Counted from the stretch's first letter, positions 48,852-57,813 are shown. The stretch: 64,000 nt of DNA from Cryobacterium sp. HLT2-28 (GCF_004402495.1 NZ_SOFH01000029.1:62001-126000), one strand, 5' to 3'. Notes: generated by a model not told the origin, from the sequence alone. Made by a program: numbers and translations.

Positions 48852-49674
48852 CCGCGTTCGTGGCCACGACCGCCGCTAGCACGATCGCCGCGCCGACCAC
48901 CTGGCCGAAGCTGAGCGGCTGCTGCAGCAGCGCCCAGCCGCAGGCGACGGCGACGACCGGGCTGAGCAGCCCGAGGAAGGCGACGGAGGCCACCGGCAGG
49001 TTCTGGATGCCCCGGAACCACAGCGTGTAGCTGAGCGCCGTGCCGAGGACCGCGAGGTAGGCGTAGCCGGCCAGGTTGCCCGGGGTGAGGGGCTCCGTCG
49101 GGAGCCCCTCGACCAGGAGGAGGACCGGGACCAGGACGAGCCCTCCGGCCAGGAGCTGCCAGGACGTGCTGACCAGCGGATGCGCCGGCTGTCCCCACCG
49201 TTTGGCGAGCACCGTGCCCACGGCCATCACGGCCGCGCCGCCGAGCGCCGCGAGCACCCCGAGCAGGTCCAGCCGCGCCGTGGCCTGCAACACGAGCAGG
49301 GCGACCCCGAAGACCCCGGCAATCCCCGCCGCGACCCTCAAACCGGTGACCCGGTCACCCAGGATCCTGGCCGCGAGCACCGTCACGAGCAGCGGCTGCA
49401 CGGCCCCCATCGTCGCGGCGACACCGCCGGGAAGCCGGTAGGCGGCGAGGAAGAGCAGGGCGAAGAACACGCCGATGTTCAAGGTGCCGAGCACCAGCGA
49501 CTTCCACCACCAGGCGCCCCGCGGCAGCCTGCGCGTGATCAGCACGATCAGGACGCCGGCCGGCAGCGCGCGCAGGGTGGCGGCCAGCAGAGGGCGGTCG
49601 GGCGGGAGGAACTGGGTCGTCACCAGATAGGTGGTTCCCCAGAAGATCGGGGCCACCATGGTCGTCGTCACCAT
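48796..49674 (-). CDS. EamA/DMT-family transporter
   Basis: A 292-residue, ten-helix EamA protein. W-G-T-T-Y-L-V-T-T-Q-F-L-P, G-V-A-A-T-M-G-A-V-Q-P-L and the second EamA repeat G-T-A-L-S-Y-T-L-W-F-R-G-I show the RhaT/YdcZ-like metabolite exporter type. The last 18 residues are proline/arginine-rich and overlap the end of the convergent thioredoxin-fold gene. ATG 49674 is used; longer versions would begin inside the operator. It is divergent from a MarR gene with shared CTAAG sites and is probably repressed by it. Confidence 0.9.
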   Translation of the reverse strand: MVTTTMVAPIFWGTTYLVTTQFLPPDRPLLAATLRALPAGVLIVLITRRLPRGAWWWKSLVLGTLNIGVFFALLFLAAYRLPGGVAATMGAVQPLLVTVLAARILGDRVTGLRVAAGIAGVFGVALLVLQATARLDLLGVLAALGGAAVMAVGTVLAKRWGQPAHPLVSTSWQLLAGGLVLVPVLLLVEGLPTEPLTPGNLAGYAYLAVLGTALSYTLWFRGIQNLPVASVAFLGLLSPVVAVACGWALLQQPLSFGQVVGAAIVLAAVVATNAVSPGRPPRPARRAGVRRR

Positions 49675-49687
49675 CCACCATCGATTG

Positions 49688-49720
49688 CTAAGCACTAAGC
49701 CATAATAGCTAAGCACTTAG
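49688..49720. promoter_or_regulatory. MarR-type operator, two CTAAG-CA-nTTAG elements
   Basis: CTAAGCACTTAG at 49709-49720 is an inverted repeat (CTAAG, CTTAG). A related CTAAGCACTAAG lies at 49688-49699. Both are in the 66-base gap between the divergent transporter and marR genes. Confidence 0.6.
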
Positions 49721-49740
49721 AAAAAAGCTAGACTTGTCGC

Positions 49741-50247
49741 ATGACCGACCACGTCGACCGCATCCTCGCGCAATGGGCGGCCGCGCGCCCTGATCTGGAC
49801 GTGGCGGCGATGGCCGTGCTCGGTCGACTCGCCCGCGCGGCCCGGCTCGCCGACTCCCGCCTCGGCGTCACGTTCGCGGCCCATGGCCTCGACGCTGCAT
49901 CCTTCGACGTGCTCGCGACGCTGCGGCGGAACGGGGAACCGTTCCGGCTCACCCCCACCGAGATCCAGCAGAGCGCCATGGTCACCTCGAGTGCCATCGC
50001 GCAACGGCTGAACCGGCTCGAGCTGGACGGCCTCGTGCTCCGCAGTCCGAATGCGGCCGACGGGCGAGGCACCGTTGTCAGCCTCACTCCGGAGGGTCGC
50101 GCGCTGATCGACCGGGCGCTGCCCGATCACGTCGCCAACCAGGAGCGGATGCTCGCGGGCCTCACCGACGCGCAGCGCGCCGCCCTCGCGACGCTGCTCC
50201 AGGCGCTGGCCGAATCCCTGGCTGAGGCTACGGCTTCCAGACCATGA
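49741..50247 (+). CDS. MarR-family regulator
   Basis: A 168-residue MarR protein: F-D-V-L-A-T-L-R-R-N-G, T-P-T-E-I-Q-Q, the recognition helix M-V-T-S-S-A-I-A-Q-R-L-N-R-L-E and wing R-S-P-N-A-A-D-G-R-G-T-V-V-S-L-T-P-E-G. It diverges from an EamA exporter gene and is the likely repressor of it. The end overlaps the convergent DUF2269 gene by 20 bases. Confidence 0.93.
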   Translation: MTDHVDRILAQWAAARPDLDVAAMAVLGRLARAARLADSRLGVTFAAHGLDAASFDVLATLRRNGEPFRLTPTEIQQSAMVTSSAIAQRLNRLELDGLVLRSPNAADGRGTVVSLTPEGRALIDRALPDHVANQERMLAGLTDAQRAALATLLQALAESLAEATASRP

Positions 50248-50713
50248 GCACGACCACGATGACCAGCAGGAGCGACGAGATCCCGGATCCCATCGCCACC
50301 CGGGAGTAACCGGCGGGCTTGGCGTCGGATGTCCCGGCTGCCGAGGTGCCGGTTGCCGAGGCCCCGACGACCGCGGCACCTGCCGTGAGCGCCTCCGCAG
50401 CCTGGCGCATGGCCGGCACGACGACGAACAGGTTGATCGCCAGGGCGATCGCATACGCGAGGATCGACAGCAGCACCCAGGTCGAGCCGAACGAGAATCC
50501 CTCCTCAGGGTCGGCAACCCCGAGGGCGCCGAAGCCGAAGAGGGCCACGACGATCGACAACAGGGTGAACAGGTTCACCGACTTCGCCAGCGAGGCCACC
50601 TGACCGGCCTCCCCCGCCCGGATCGAACGCATGGCGGTCATCGGCAGGATGGCCATCGGGCCGACGATGAAGACGGCGGCGACGATGTGCAGGGTGTTGA
50701 ACAGAGTATCCAT
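50228..50713 (-). CDS. DUF2269-type integral membrane protein
   Basis: A 161-residue protein with four hydrophobic segments (about residues 5-25, 48-66, 78-98 and 142-159). N-L-F-V-V-V-P-A-M and the opening L-F-N-T-L-H-I-V-A-A-V-F match the predicted integral membrane DUF2269 family. A linker A-S-A-T-G-T-S-A-A-G-T-S separates helices 3 and 4. Function unknown. Confidence 0.8.
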   Translation of the reverse strand: MDTLFNTLHIVAAVFIVGPMAILPMTAMRSIRAGEAGQVASLAKSVNLFTLLSIVVALFGFGALGVADPEEGFSFGSTWVLLSILAYAIALAINLFVVVPAMRQAAEALTAGAAVVGASATGTSAAGTSDAKPAGYSRVAMGSGISSLLLVIVVVLMVWKP

Positions 50714-50735
50714 GGCTTCAGCGTATTGCTTTACG

Positions 50736-51395
50736 CTACCGGCCCCGGTCGCCCACGCTGCGCTGGGCAGCCACGGCCGGGTGGTCGTCGGGGAGTCCGT
50801 GGCGCTTGCCGGCCGCGAGCAGGGCGAGGTTCTTCTTCTCCCAGTCGCTCACGGCCTGCCGCTGTGGGTCGATTGCCCGGCCGTCGGCGCAGGCAGGGAT
50901 GCTGCGCCCGCACGTGCAGAAGCCCGGTTTCGCCGGGTCGCCCGAGTGCAGCATCCCGACCCGCCAGATCACCGCCATCGTCCAGTCGAGTTGACGCCCG
51001 CCGAGGTCGTTCCGACGTTCGGCTCGCCTGACCAGATCGCTTTCGAGCACGGCGCGGATGCCTCCGCTCACCGTGCGGTCGAACTCACCGGCCACCAGGG
51101 CACGAAGTTCGTCGACCTGCCCGGTCAGTTCCGCGATCGTCGCGTCCCGCTCGGCCAGGTCGGACTCTGACTTCTCGACGGACTTCCGGTGCACGTTCTG
51201 AAGGTCGGCGTACTCGCCGACCCAGAGCATCACGTGGTCGGCGTCCCGGCGTTCGGCCTTCTCGTCGCCCAGGTGGTGCAGGCAGAACGAACAGACCACC
51301 TGGTCGCTTGCCGAGGTGAAGTTGAAGGATTGCAGCGACCGGCAGCAAAAGCACTGGGCGCGGATGGCCACATAGAGCGGATACGAGTGCGTCAC
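50736..51395 (-). CDS. Zinc-ribbon and coiled-coil protein of unknown function
   Basis: A 219-residue protein from GTG 51395. Residues about 15-40 carry C-F-C-C and C-S-F-C, a probable zinc ribbon. Residues 60-100 are a coiled-coil (V-E-K-S-E-S-D-L-A-E-R-D-A-T-I-A-E-L). A C-terminal region has a second cysteine pair (F-C-T-C-G-R-S-I) and W-E-K-K-N-L-A-L-L. Such zinc proteins with coiled-coils occur in nucleic-acid processing contexts; no family recognised. Divergent from the DUF222 endonuclease gene. Confidence 0.6.
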   Translation of the reverse strand: MTHSYPLYVAIRAQCFCCRSLQSFNFTSASDQVVCSFCLHHLGDEKAERRDADHVMLWVGEYADLQNVHRKSVEKSESDLAERDATIAELTGQVDELRALVAGEFDRTVSGGIRAVLESDLVRRAERRNDLGGRQLDWTMAVIWRVGMLHSGDPAKPGFCTCGRSIPACADGRAIDPQRQAVSDWEKKNLALLAAGKRHGLPDDHPAVAAQRSVGDRGR

Positions 51396-51480
51396 GGTGT
51401 TCTCCCTGGCTGGCCTGCATTCGAGCGTAGCTCGTTGCCGGGAGGACCTGGCAACATTCAATACGACTATTCGACACAAG

Positions 51481-51513
51481 AACTCGAATAATCCTCGCAA
51501 TTATGTTCGAGTT
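51481..51513. promoter_or_regulatory. Inverted repeat with an SOS-box-like element
   Basis: AACTCGAA (51481-51488) and TTCGAGTT (51506-51513) are perfect inverted arms. Within, TCGCAATTATGTTCGA (51495-51510) agrees with the actinobacterial LexA site TCGAAC-N4-GTTCGA at 10 of 12 informative positions. Confidence 0.5.
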
Positions 51514-51529
51514 GTGGTATTCTCAGTTT

Positions 51530-53173
51530 ATGGCAGGAACCCCTGATCCCCGAGCAACCACCGCCTCCGGTCCAACTGTTGAGGTGGGGATGGCTGCGGA
51601 TCCCGCCCCAGCCATCCCGGGCACGGATGCCGTCGTGGAGCTCTCCCCGGTGCAGCGGCTGGCCGCGTTGCAGCTGGCCCTGACGGCCGAGCTGGCGGCG
51701 GTGCCGTTGGCCAGGCTGAGCGATCTGGACGCGGTCGCGGTGCTCGCCGCGGTCGAGGACCTGGGCCGGAGTGTCGATGCGGCCCGGATCGCGACCGCGT
51801 CCGAGGTTGATGTCCGGTCGGTCCGGATCCTACCGGGCCAGTCCCAACCCGCTTTGCCGGCCAGCCTGGGGTGCCGGGACGGGGTGGACGTGATCACCCG
51901 CGCCGCCCGCATCTCGGTCAAAGAAACCAAACGCCGCACTCGACTCGGCAGCTTCGTCACGCCCCGCACCGGCGCCGGCCTCATCATGCCGCCGTTCTAC
52001 CCGGCCGTCGCCGCCGCCCTCACCGCCGGGAAGCTCGGCGTGGAGACAGCGGACGTGATCGTGACCGGGCTGGAACGCATCAGCACCCGGGTCGCCCCCG
52101 ACGACCTGCACACCGCCGAACGCGCCCTCGTCGCCTGCGCAACCGGAGCGATCACCGAAGAAACCAAAGGGCTCCCCGGCGAAGGCCTCGCGTTTGCCAC
52201 CGACCTGATCCGCGGCATCGTGCTCCAATGGCAAGCCCGGCTCGACCCCGACGGCACCGCCCCCACCGAACCCATCCGGCAACCCCGCAGCACGATCAGC
52301 TTCGGCACTCTCACCGACGGCCTCTACCCCCTCCGCGGCGGCGTCACCCCCGAACTACGCGGCATCATGACCGTCCTCTTCGACACCTACCTCTCCGCAC
52401 GTTCAACCGCCTTCCCTACCCACGCCGAACAGGGCCTGCCCAACCCCGACCCGACGACGACGGACACCAGGTCCACCAGCACCGAACCGGCCGAGCCGGC
52501 CGGTTCCGACCAGCAAGAGGACTGCGGCGCCGACAGCGCCCCGGATGATCTGCCGGCCGGGATCGGGGACGACCGCACCGGCGGCGAGAAACGCGCCGAC
52601 ATCGTCTGGGCCCTCTTCGACCGGGCCGCCCGAGACCCGGCCACCCCCACCCTGGGCGGCGCCGCCCCCACCGTCCTCGTCCACGTCAACGCGACCGATC
52701 TCCTCACCGGCACCGGTGTCGGCTGGGTCGACGGCGTCGACGCCCCCGTCTCGCTCACCACCGTGAAGCAACTAATCTGCACCGGCGGCTATCAGAAGAT
52801 CCTCTTCGGACCGAACCAGGAAGTGCTCCGCCTGGACCTCAAACAACGCCTCTTCACCCCCGCCCAACGCCGTGCCATCGCCGCCCGCGACGGCGGCTGC
52901 ATCATCCCCGGCTGCACCTGCCCACCGCACTGGGCCGAACTCCACCACGTCATCCCCTGGGCCGCCGGCGGACCCACCGACATCGACAACGGTGTGATGC
53001 TCTGCTGGTTCCGTCACCACACCATAAACACCTCCGGTTGGATCATCCGAATGGTCTACGGAACCCCCCAGGTCAAAGCGCCACCCTGGTATGACCCCAC
53101 CCAAACCTGGCACCCCGCCAACCAAAACCGCACCCGCACCACCAGCACCCGCCTCGTCAGCAACCGCCCCTGA
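51530..53173 (+). CDS. DUF222/13E12-family HNH endonuclease
   Basis: A 547-residue protein. Residues about 40-330 are the DUF222 domain (helical, with D-L-D-A-V-A-V-L, A-R-I-A-T-A-S-E-V and the V-K-E-T-K-R-R segment). An acidic low-complexity linker (about 305-350) separates the C-terminal HNH nuclease domain: C-I-I-P-G-C-T-C-P, H-H-V-I-P-W-A-A-G-G, D-N-G-V-M-L-C, H-H. Such 13E12-repeat genes are multi-copy in actinobacteria and have been linked to mobile DNA and DNA damage. An ATG at 51503 would add nine residues. Confidence 0.92.
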   Translation: MAGTPDPRATTASGPTVEVGMAADPAPAIPGTDAVVELSPVQRLAALQLALTAELAAVPLARLSDLDAVAVLAAVEDLGRSVDAARIATASEVDVRSVRILPGQSQPALPASLGCRDGVDVITRAARISVKETKRRTRLGSFVTPRTGAGLIMPPFYPAVAAALTAGKLGVETADVIVTGLERISTRVAPDDLHTAERALVACATGAITEETKGLPGEGLAFATDLIRGIVLQWQARLDPDGTAPTEPIRQPRSTISFGTLTDGLYPLRGGVTPELRGIMTVLFDTYLSARSTAFPTHAEQGLPNPDPTTTDTRSTSTEPAEPAGSDQQEDCGADSAPDDLPAGIGDDRTGGEKRADIVWALFDRAARDPATPTLGGAAPTVLVHVNATDLLTGTGVGWVDGVDAPVSLTTVKQLICTGGYQKILFGPNQEVLRLDLKQRLFTPAQRRAIAARDGGCIIPGCTCPPHWAELHHVIPWAAGGPTDIDNGVMLCWFRHHTINTSGWIIRMVYGTPQVKAPPWYDPTQTWHPANQNRTRTTSTRLVSNRP

Positions 53174-53174
53174 C

Positions 53175-53258
53175 GGTCTCGACCAGCTCGACCACCGGGG
53201 GCAGGGTCTCGACCGGATCGACCACCGGGGGCAGGGTCTCGACCGGATCGACCACCAG
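53175..53258. repeat. 30-bp tandem repeat, 2.8 units
   Basis: Units begin GGTCTCGACC and end CCGGGGGCAG: 53175-53204, 53205-53234 and a partial 53235-53258. Units 2 and 3 are identical over their common length; unit 1 differs by AGC for GGA. It lies just after the HNH gene stop codon. Confidence 0.88.
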
Positions 53259-53368
53259 TGAGCCCGCGCCGCGACCGCGCGCATGACCCGTGCTCTGCCC
53301 TGGGCGTCCTGCCCCATTGAGCTACTCTCAGAGTCTGAACAGAACGGCAGCCGAGGCGAGGAGCGCGC

Positions 53369-54598
53369 ATGTCGAACCAACCGGGTGGCGCACCGCTCTC
53401 CTGGGCATCCGCCGCTGCCTTCCGGCGCCACTTCTGGCAGCCGCCCCGGGCCCACGGCGACGTCATCCAGGGGCGCGAGGTCAGTTTCCTCGAACTCTTC
53501 TATGACCTCGTCTACGTCGTCGTCATCTCCCAGGCCGCCCACCATCTCTCGGGGGACGTGACGTGGGCGGGCGTGGGCCGGTTCGCCATCGTGTTCGGAC
53601 TGATCTGGCTGGCCTGGGTCAACGGGGCCACCTATCACGACCTGCACGGCCGCTCCGATGGGCGCACCCGGTCGAACGTCTTTCTGCAAATGGCCGTGCT
53701 CGGGCTCCTCGCCGTGTTCACCGGTGAGGCGACGGCAGGCGACGGCCCGGCCTTCGCCGCTGTCTACAGCGCCTACCTCTTCCTGCTCGCCTGTCTCTGG
53801 TACACCGTGCGGCGCCAGGACGACCGAGAGTTGCGTTCCAGGGCGACCCCGTACATCGTCGGCGTCGTCGTCTCGGCTGCTCTCGTCGGGGCCAGCGCGC
53901 TGCTCCCGGATACGGCGCGCCTCGCGGTGTGGGCGGTCGTCGTCGTCGGCTGGCTGGGCAGCATCGTCATCCTGGACTGGCGGAACGGGGCCACCCGCGA
54001 CACCAGCATCAACGTGAGCGCGTCGTTGATCGAACGGTTCGACCTGTTCACCATCATCGTGCTGGGCGAGGTGGTGGTCGGGGTCGTCAATGGCATCGCG
54101 GATGCCGGTCGCACGCCGAGCGCCATCGTCACCGGGATCCTGGGGCTCGGAATCGGGTTCGCCTACTGGTGGAGCTACTTCGACTTCGTGGCGGCCAGCC
54201 GGGTGAGGTCTGATCGAGGTGCAGTGGCAAGGTGGCTCGTCGGCCATCTCGCGGTGACAATGACGATCGCCGCGACCGGCGGGATCATGGTCAGCATGGT
54301 TGAACACGTGCCGAGGAGTCCGACCGCGGCTCCCGCGGCCATGCTGCTGTCGGTTTCGGTGGCCGTCGGCGCCCTCGCTCTCGTCCTCGTCGCGACCTCG
54401 CTCGCGAATTGGCAGAGCAAGGCTCCGGTCTACCGCCCGGTCGCGGCGGCGCTGGTGACGGCGGCGGCCGTTGCTCTCCTCCTCGGTTGGCTCGCCCCGC
54501 CGCCGTGGCTGCACATCCTGCTGCTGATGCTGACACTCGGCGCCGTCTGGATCTTCGGCAGCCTCACCTGGTTCTCCTACGCCCGTCGAGTCAGGTGA
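53369..54598 (+). CDS. ltrA: Low temperature requirement protein A (LtrA)
   Basis: A 409-residue membrane protein with about ten helices. The start E-V-S-F-L-E-L-F-Y-D-L-V-Y-V-V-V and the later E-R-F-D-L-F-T-I-I-V-L-G-E-V are the conserved LtrA signatures. LtrA was named from a Listeria cold-sensitive mutant; molecular role unknown. ATG 53369 follows a GAGGAGCG ribosome site. It converges with the ABC permease gene, 18 bases away. Confidence 0.92.
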   Translation: MSNQPGGAPLSWASAAAFRRHFWQPPRAHGDVIQGREVSFLELFYDLVYVVVISQAAHHLSGDVTWAGVGRFAIVFGLIWLAWVNGATYHDLHGRSDGRTRSNVFLQMAVLGLLAVFTGEATAGDGPAFAAVYSAYLFLLACLWYTVRRQDDRELRSRATPYIVGVVVSAALVGASALLPDTARLAVWAVVVVGWLGSIVILDWRNGATRDTSINVSASLIERFDLFTIIVLGEVVVGVVNGIADAGRTPSAIVTGILGLGIGFAYWWSYFDFVAASRVRSDRGAVARWLVGHLAVTMTIAATGGIMVSMVEHVPRSPTAAPAAMLLSVSVAVGALALVLVATSLANWQSKAPVYRPVAAALVTAAAVALLLGWLAPPPWLHILLLMLTLGAVWIFGSLTWFSYARRVR

Positions 54599-54616
54599 CG
54601 GGCTCAGTCACCGGCG

Positions 54617-55534
54617 TCAGGACAGGATGTCCTTGGTGACGAACCGGCCATAGGCCAGCGCCCCGAAGACCAGCAGGTAGCCGCCCTGCAGCAGCGCGTT
54701 GTTGCCGAACGACGTCCACTCGAGCGGCTGGCGCAACAGGTCGGCGAAGTCGAGCCAGTAGTGGCTGAACAGCCACGGATGCAGCCAGTCCAACTGCGGG
54801 AGCGCGTCGAGCACCTGCGCCACGACCGACACCACGATCGTGGCCGCCATGGCGCCGACCGGCACCTCGGTCAGGGTGGAGATGAACAGGCCGATCGCCG
54901 AGAGGCCGAGCATCGAAATGGTGACATATCCGGCGATCAGCAGCGAACGCAGCACGGACTCCCCCACCCCGATCATGTCGCCGGAGAGCAGCGTCACCGG
55001 GCCGATCGGGAACAGGGCGGCACCGATGGCCGCGCCGGAGACGGCGACGGTGAGGGTGGCGGCCAGGCAGAACACCGCGGCGCCCGCGTACTTGACGATG
55101 AGCAGGCGCACCCGCCCGGCGGGGGCCACCAGCAGGTAGCGGAGCGTGCCGAGGCCGGCCTCACCGGCGATGGTGTCGCCGGCGACCACGCCGATCGTCA
55201 GCGGCAGGAACAGCGGAATGCAGACCACCATCGCGGTGATCGCCACGAAGAGGCCGTTCTGGGTGACCCGGTCGAGGAAGGGCGGGCCACGCCCCGGCGC
55301 CACGGGCGAACTGGCCAGCCGCACGGCGACGGCGATCAGCACCGGCACGGCGGCCAGCGCGAGCAGCATCGCCCAGGTGCGGCGACGCCGGAACAGCACG
55401 GTGAGCTCCGACACCATCAGCGCCCAGCCGGAGGAGGGCCGCGGCCGGTCGGACAGTGGCGTGCCCGGCCCCGGGAGGCCGGTCGATGGTGTGACGGATG
55501 CCGAGGCATCCGCGGGCCGGGTGTCACTGGACAA
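54617..55534 (-). CDS. ABC-2-type transporter permease
   Basis: A 305-residue permease with a polar N-terminal tail and about six helices (near residues 52-72, 95-125, 150-175, 190-215, 225-250 and 280-300). The pattern matches the YhfT/NatB-like ABC-2 permeases that pair with CcmA-type ATPases. It is last in a leftward operon behind the ATPase and a LolA-like protein. TTG 55534 overlaps the end of the ATPase gene by 11 bases. Confidence 0.85.
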   Translation of the reverse strand: MSSDTRPADASASVTPSTGLPGPGTPLSDRPRPSSGWALMVSELTVLFRRRRTWAMLLALAAVPVLIAVAVRLASSPVAPGRGPPFLDRVTQNGLFVAITAMVVCIPLFLPLTIGVVAGDTIAGEAGLGTLRYLLVAPAGRVRLLIVKYAGAAVFCLAATLTVAVSGAAIGAALFPIGPVTLLSGDMIGVGESVLRSLLIAGYVTISMLGLSAIGLFISTLTEVPVGAMAATIVVSVVAQVLDALPQLDWLHPWLFSHYWLDFADLLRQPLEWTSFGNNALLQGGYLLVFGALAYGRFVTKDILS

Positions 55535-56483
55535 CGTCGAACCCCTCTCCCGTCAGCGCCACGAACCGCTCCTCGAGGCTGGCGCCCACCACCGCGAACC
55601 CGCGCACGCGCACTCCGGCAGCGACGAGAGCGGCGACGATCGTCTCGGGGGCCGCCGCACCCTCGGGCAAGGGCGCGCTGAGCAGGTCGTCGGTGACCGG
55701 GTCGCCCGCCGCGATTCCGAACCCGGCGAGCACCCGGCGGGCGTCGGCGACATCCGGGGTGCGCACCCGCAGATGGGCCTCGCCCACCCGGCGCAGTTCG
55801 TCGAGCGTGCCCTGCGCCACCAGGCTGCCGGCGCTCATCACGGCCGCGTGCGTGCACATCTGCTCAACCTCGGCCAGCAGGTGGCTGGAGACGAAGACCG
55901 TGGTGCCTTCGGCGGCCAACGACCGCACCAGGCTGCGCACCTCCCGGGTTCCCTGGGGGTCGAGACCGTTCGTCGGCTCGTCGAGCACGAGCAGCTCCCG
56001 CGGAACCAGCAGCGCGTTCGCGATGCCGAGCCGCTGCTTCATACCGAGCGAGTAGGCGCGCACCTTCTTGCCGGCCGCGTGGGTGAGGCCGACCCGCTCG
56101 AGGGCCCGGTGCACGCGGGCGGAACGCGTGGCCGACGAGGCGCCCGGGTCGGCGGTGTCGAGCCGGCGGAGGTTGGCCGCGCCGGAGAGGAACGGGTAGA
56201 AGGCCGGCCCCTCGACCAGGGCCCCGACCCGCGGCAGCACGTCGCGCAGCCGGCCGGGCATCTCCTGGCCCAGCACCGCGATGTCGCCGTTGGTGGCGGC
56301 GGCGAGCCCGAGCAGCATCCTGATCGACGTGGTCTTGCCTGACCCGTTGGGGCCAAGGAAGCCGAACACGGCACCGCGCGGCACCGACAGGTCGATGCCG
56401 TCGACGGCCGTCTGGTGGCCGAACCGCTTGGTCAGCCCCCGGGTCTCGATCGCCAGTTCGACGGACGGGGTAGCGGAGGTCAC
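55524..56483 (-). CDS. ABC transporter ATP-binding protein (NatA/CcmA-type)
   Basis: A 319-residue ATPase: Walker A G-P-N-G-S-G-K-T-T (residues 44-52), Q-loop E-M-P-G-R, signature S-L-G-M-K-Q-R-L-G-I-A, Walker B L-L-V-L-D-E-P-T, and the switch histidine in S-S-H-L-L. It carries a C-terminal regulatory extension. It starts at GTG 56483, four bases before the end of the LolA-like gene. Substrate unknown, but the LolA-like partner points to lipid- or lipoprotein-linked transport. Confidence 0.9.
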   Translation of the reverse strand: MTSATPSVELAIETRGLTKRFGHQTAVDGIDLSVPRGAVFGFLGPNGSGKTTSIRMLLGLAAATNGDIAVLGQEMPGRLRDVLPRVGALVEGPAFYPFLSGAANLRRLDTADPGASSATRSARVHRALERVGLTHAAGKKVRAYSLGMKQRLGIANALLVPRELLVLDEPTNGLDPQGTREVRSLVRSLAAEGTTVFVSSHLLAEVEQMCTHAAVMSAGSLVAQGTLDELRRVGEAHLRVRTPDVADARRVLAGFGIAAGDPVTDDLLSAPLPEGAAAPETIVAALVAAGVRVRGFAVVGASLEERFVALTGEGFDVVQ

Positions 56484-57652
56484 CCCCCGACGGCCGCGGC
56501 CTGCAGCCGCTCCGCCGGAACCGATCCGGCGAACACCCGGCCGTCGTCGGTGACCAGCACGTTGACCAGCGCGGTCGACAGCAGCCGGCCTCCGTCGACG
56601 CTCTCGGTCACCTGCGCGAGCAGCGGGTTGGCGAGGAGGTCGGCCGTGACAGTGCCGGCGGGCAGTTCGACGACGGATGCCCAACCGGTGCCGTCAACGG
56701 TCACGCCGGGGAGCATGCCGCCGCCGTTCTTCGGCTGCTCGGCCTTCAGCTCCTCGAGGAGCTTCTTCGCCTCCTCCGCGGTGGCGGGCATCTTCGTTCC
56801 GGTCATGGCCTTGTCGCGCATCGCGCTGTCATGAATCGCGCTGTCATGAATCACCGACGGGTCCGGCAGTGTCTTCTCTTCGACCTTCGCGCCGGCGGGC
56901 GGGGTGAAGTCGAACAGGTCGGCATTCGGCGCGTCGAGGGAGAGCCTGGAGAAGGCGAGGGAGAAGGCCGGGGCGGACTGGCCGCGGGCCTGCACCTCGA
57001 CCCGGAGCGGCATCCCGGTTTCGGCGTCCACCGCGATCGACACCTCGCCGACCAGGGTCGCGTCGGTGCGCGGAGTGAGCCGCAGTTCGTAGGCGGTGCG
57101 GCCGGCAACCCGGGTGTCCTTGCCGACGGTGACGGCGGTGCTCGGGTCGATCGACGCGAGCATCCGTTCGGCCAGTTGCGCCGGCGTCTGTTGGGCGCCG
57201 TCCGGCTGGGGCCTCGTCATGCCGGTCGTGTCGGGGAGGGTGACGTGGAGGGCGGTGTTGTCCTTCGAGTTGTACATCCAGACGTCGGAGGCGTTGCGCA
57301 CAAGGTCGCGTTCGGCGAGCCGGTCCATGATCTGCACGCGCACGTTGTCCGGCCCGTTGAGGTAGATCCGGGCCGTGTGCGAACCGGTGAGAAGCTCGAG
57401 CGCGGAGGAGGCGGAGGCATCCGCACCGGACCCGGTGCTGGGGAGGGAGGGGAGGCCGAGCTCAGAGGTCTGTTCGATCGTGCCGGAGAGCGCCGTCACG
57501 TTGCTGTCGCCGATCATGGCGAGCACCTGGGCCGGGGTCTTGTCGGGCAGGTCCACGGCCGCGCCGGCCTGGAGCGGCACGGTCAGCACGCCGACGATGA
57601 CGACGGCGGGGACGACCGCCACGGGGAGCCAGGTGCGCAAACGGCGGGTCAT
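56480..57652 (-). CDS. LolA-like/DUF2092 extracytoplasmic lipid-binding protein
   Basis: A 390-residue exported protein with signal peptide (residues 1-31, ending in Q-A-G-A-A). The main part has the LolA half-barrel pattern: A-R-I-Y-L-N-G-P-D-N-V-R-V, D-V-W-M-Y-N-S-K-D-N, A-Y-E-L-R-L-T-P-R-T, and V-S-I-A-V-D-A-E-T-G-M-P-L-R-V-E. An inserted loop with near-repeats H-D-S-A-I-H-D-S-A-M-R-D-K-A-M lies before the last domain. In actinobacteria such proteins are outer-surface lipid carriers paired with ABC transporters. Confidence 0.82.
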   Translation of the reverse strand: MTRRLRTWLPVAVVPAVVIVGVLTVPLQAGAAVDLPDKTPAQVLAMIGDSNVTALSGTIEQTSELGLPSLPSTGSGADASASSALELLTGSHTARIYLNGPDNVRVQIMDRLAERDLVRNASDVWMYNSKDNTALHVTLPDTTGMTRPQPDGAQQTPAQLAERMLASIDPSTAVTVGKDTRVAGRTAYELRLTPRTDATLVGEVSIAVDAETGMPLRVEVQARGQSAPAFSLAFSRLSLDAPNADLFDFTPPAGAKVEEKTLPDPSVIHDSAIHDSAMRDKAMTGTKMPATAEEAKKLLEELKAEQPKNGGGMLPGVTVDGTGWASVVELPAGTVTADLLANPLLAQVTESVDGGRLLSTALVNVLVTDDGRVFAGSVPAERLQAAAVGG

Positions 57653-57813
57653 GACAGCCTCCTTCGACTGACGCAATTCATACTGCGATCCTACGTCCGG
57701 CCTCGCCGGACCACACCCCTCCCGGGTGCCGGATGCCCCCGCACTCGGCGAACTCTCAGCGCGCGGTGCCCGCCGTGCCCGCCGAGCCGGCGCGCGGCGC
57801 AAGCCGGCGCCGA

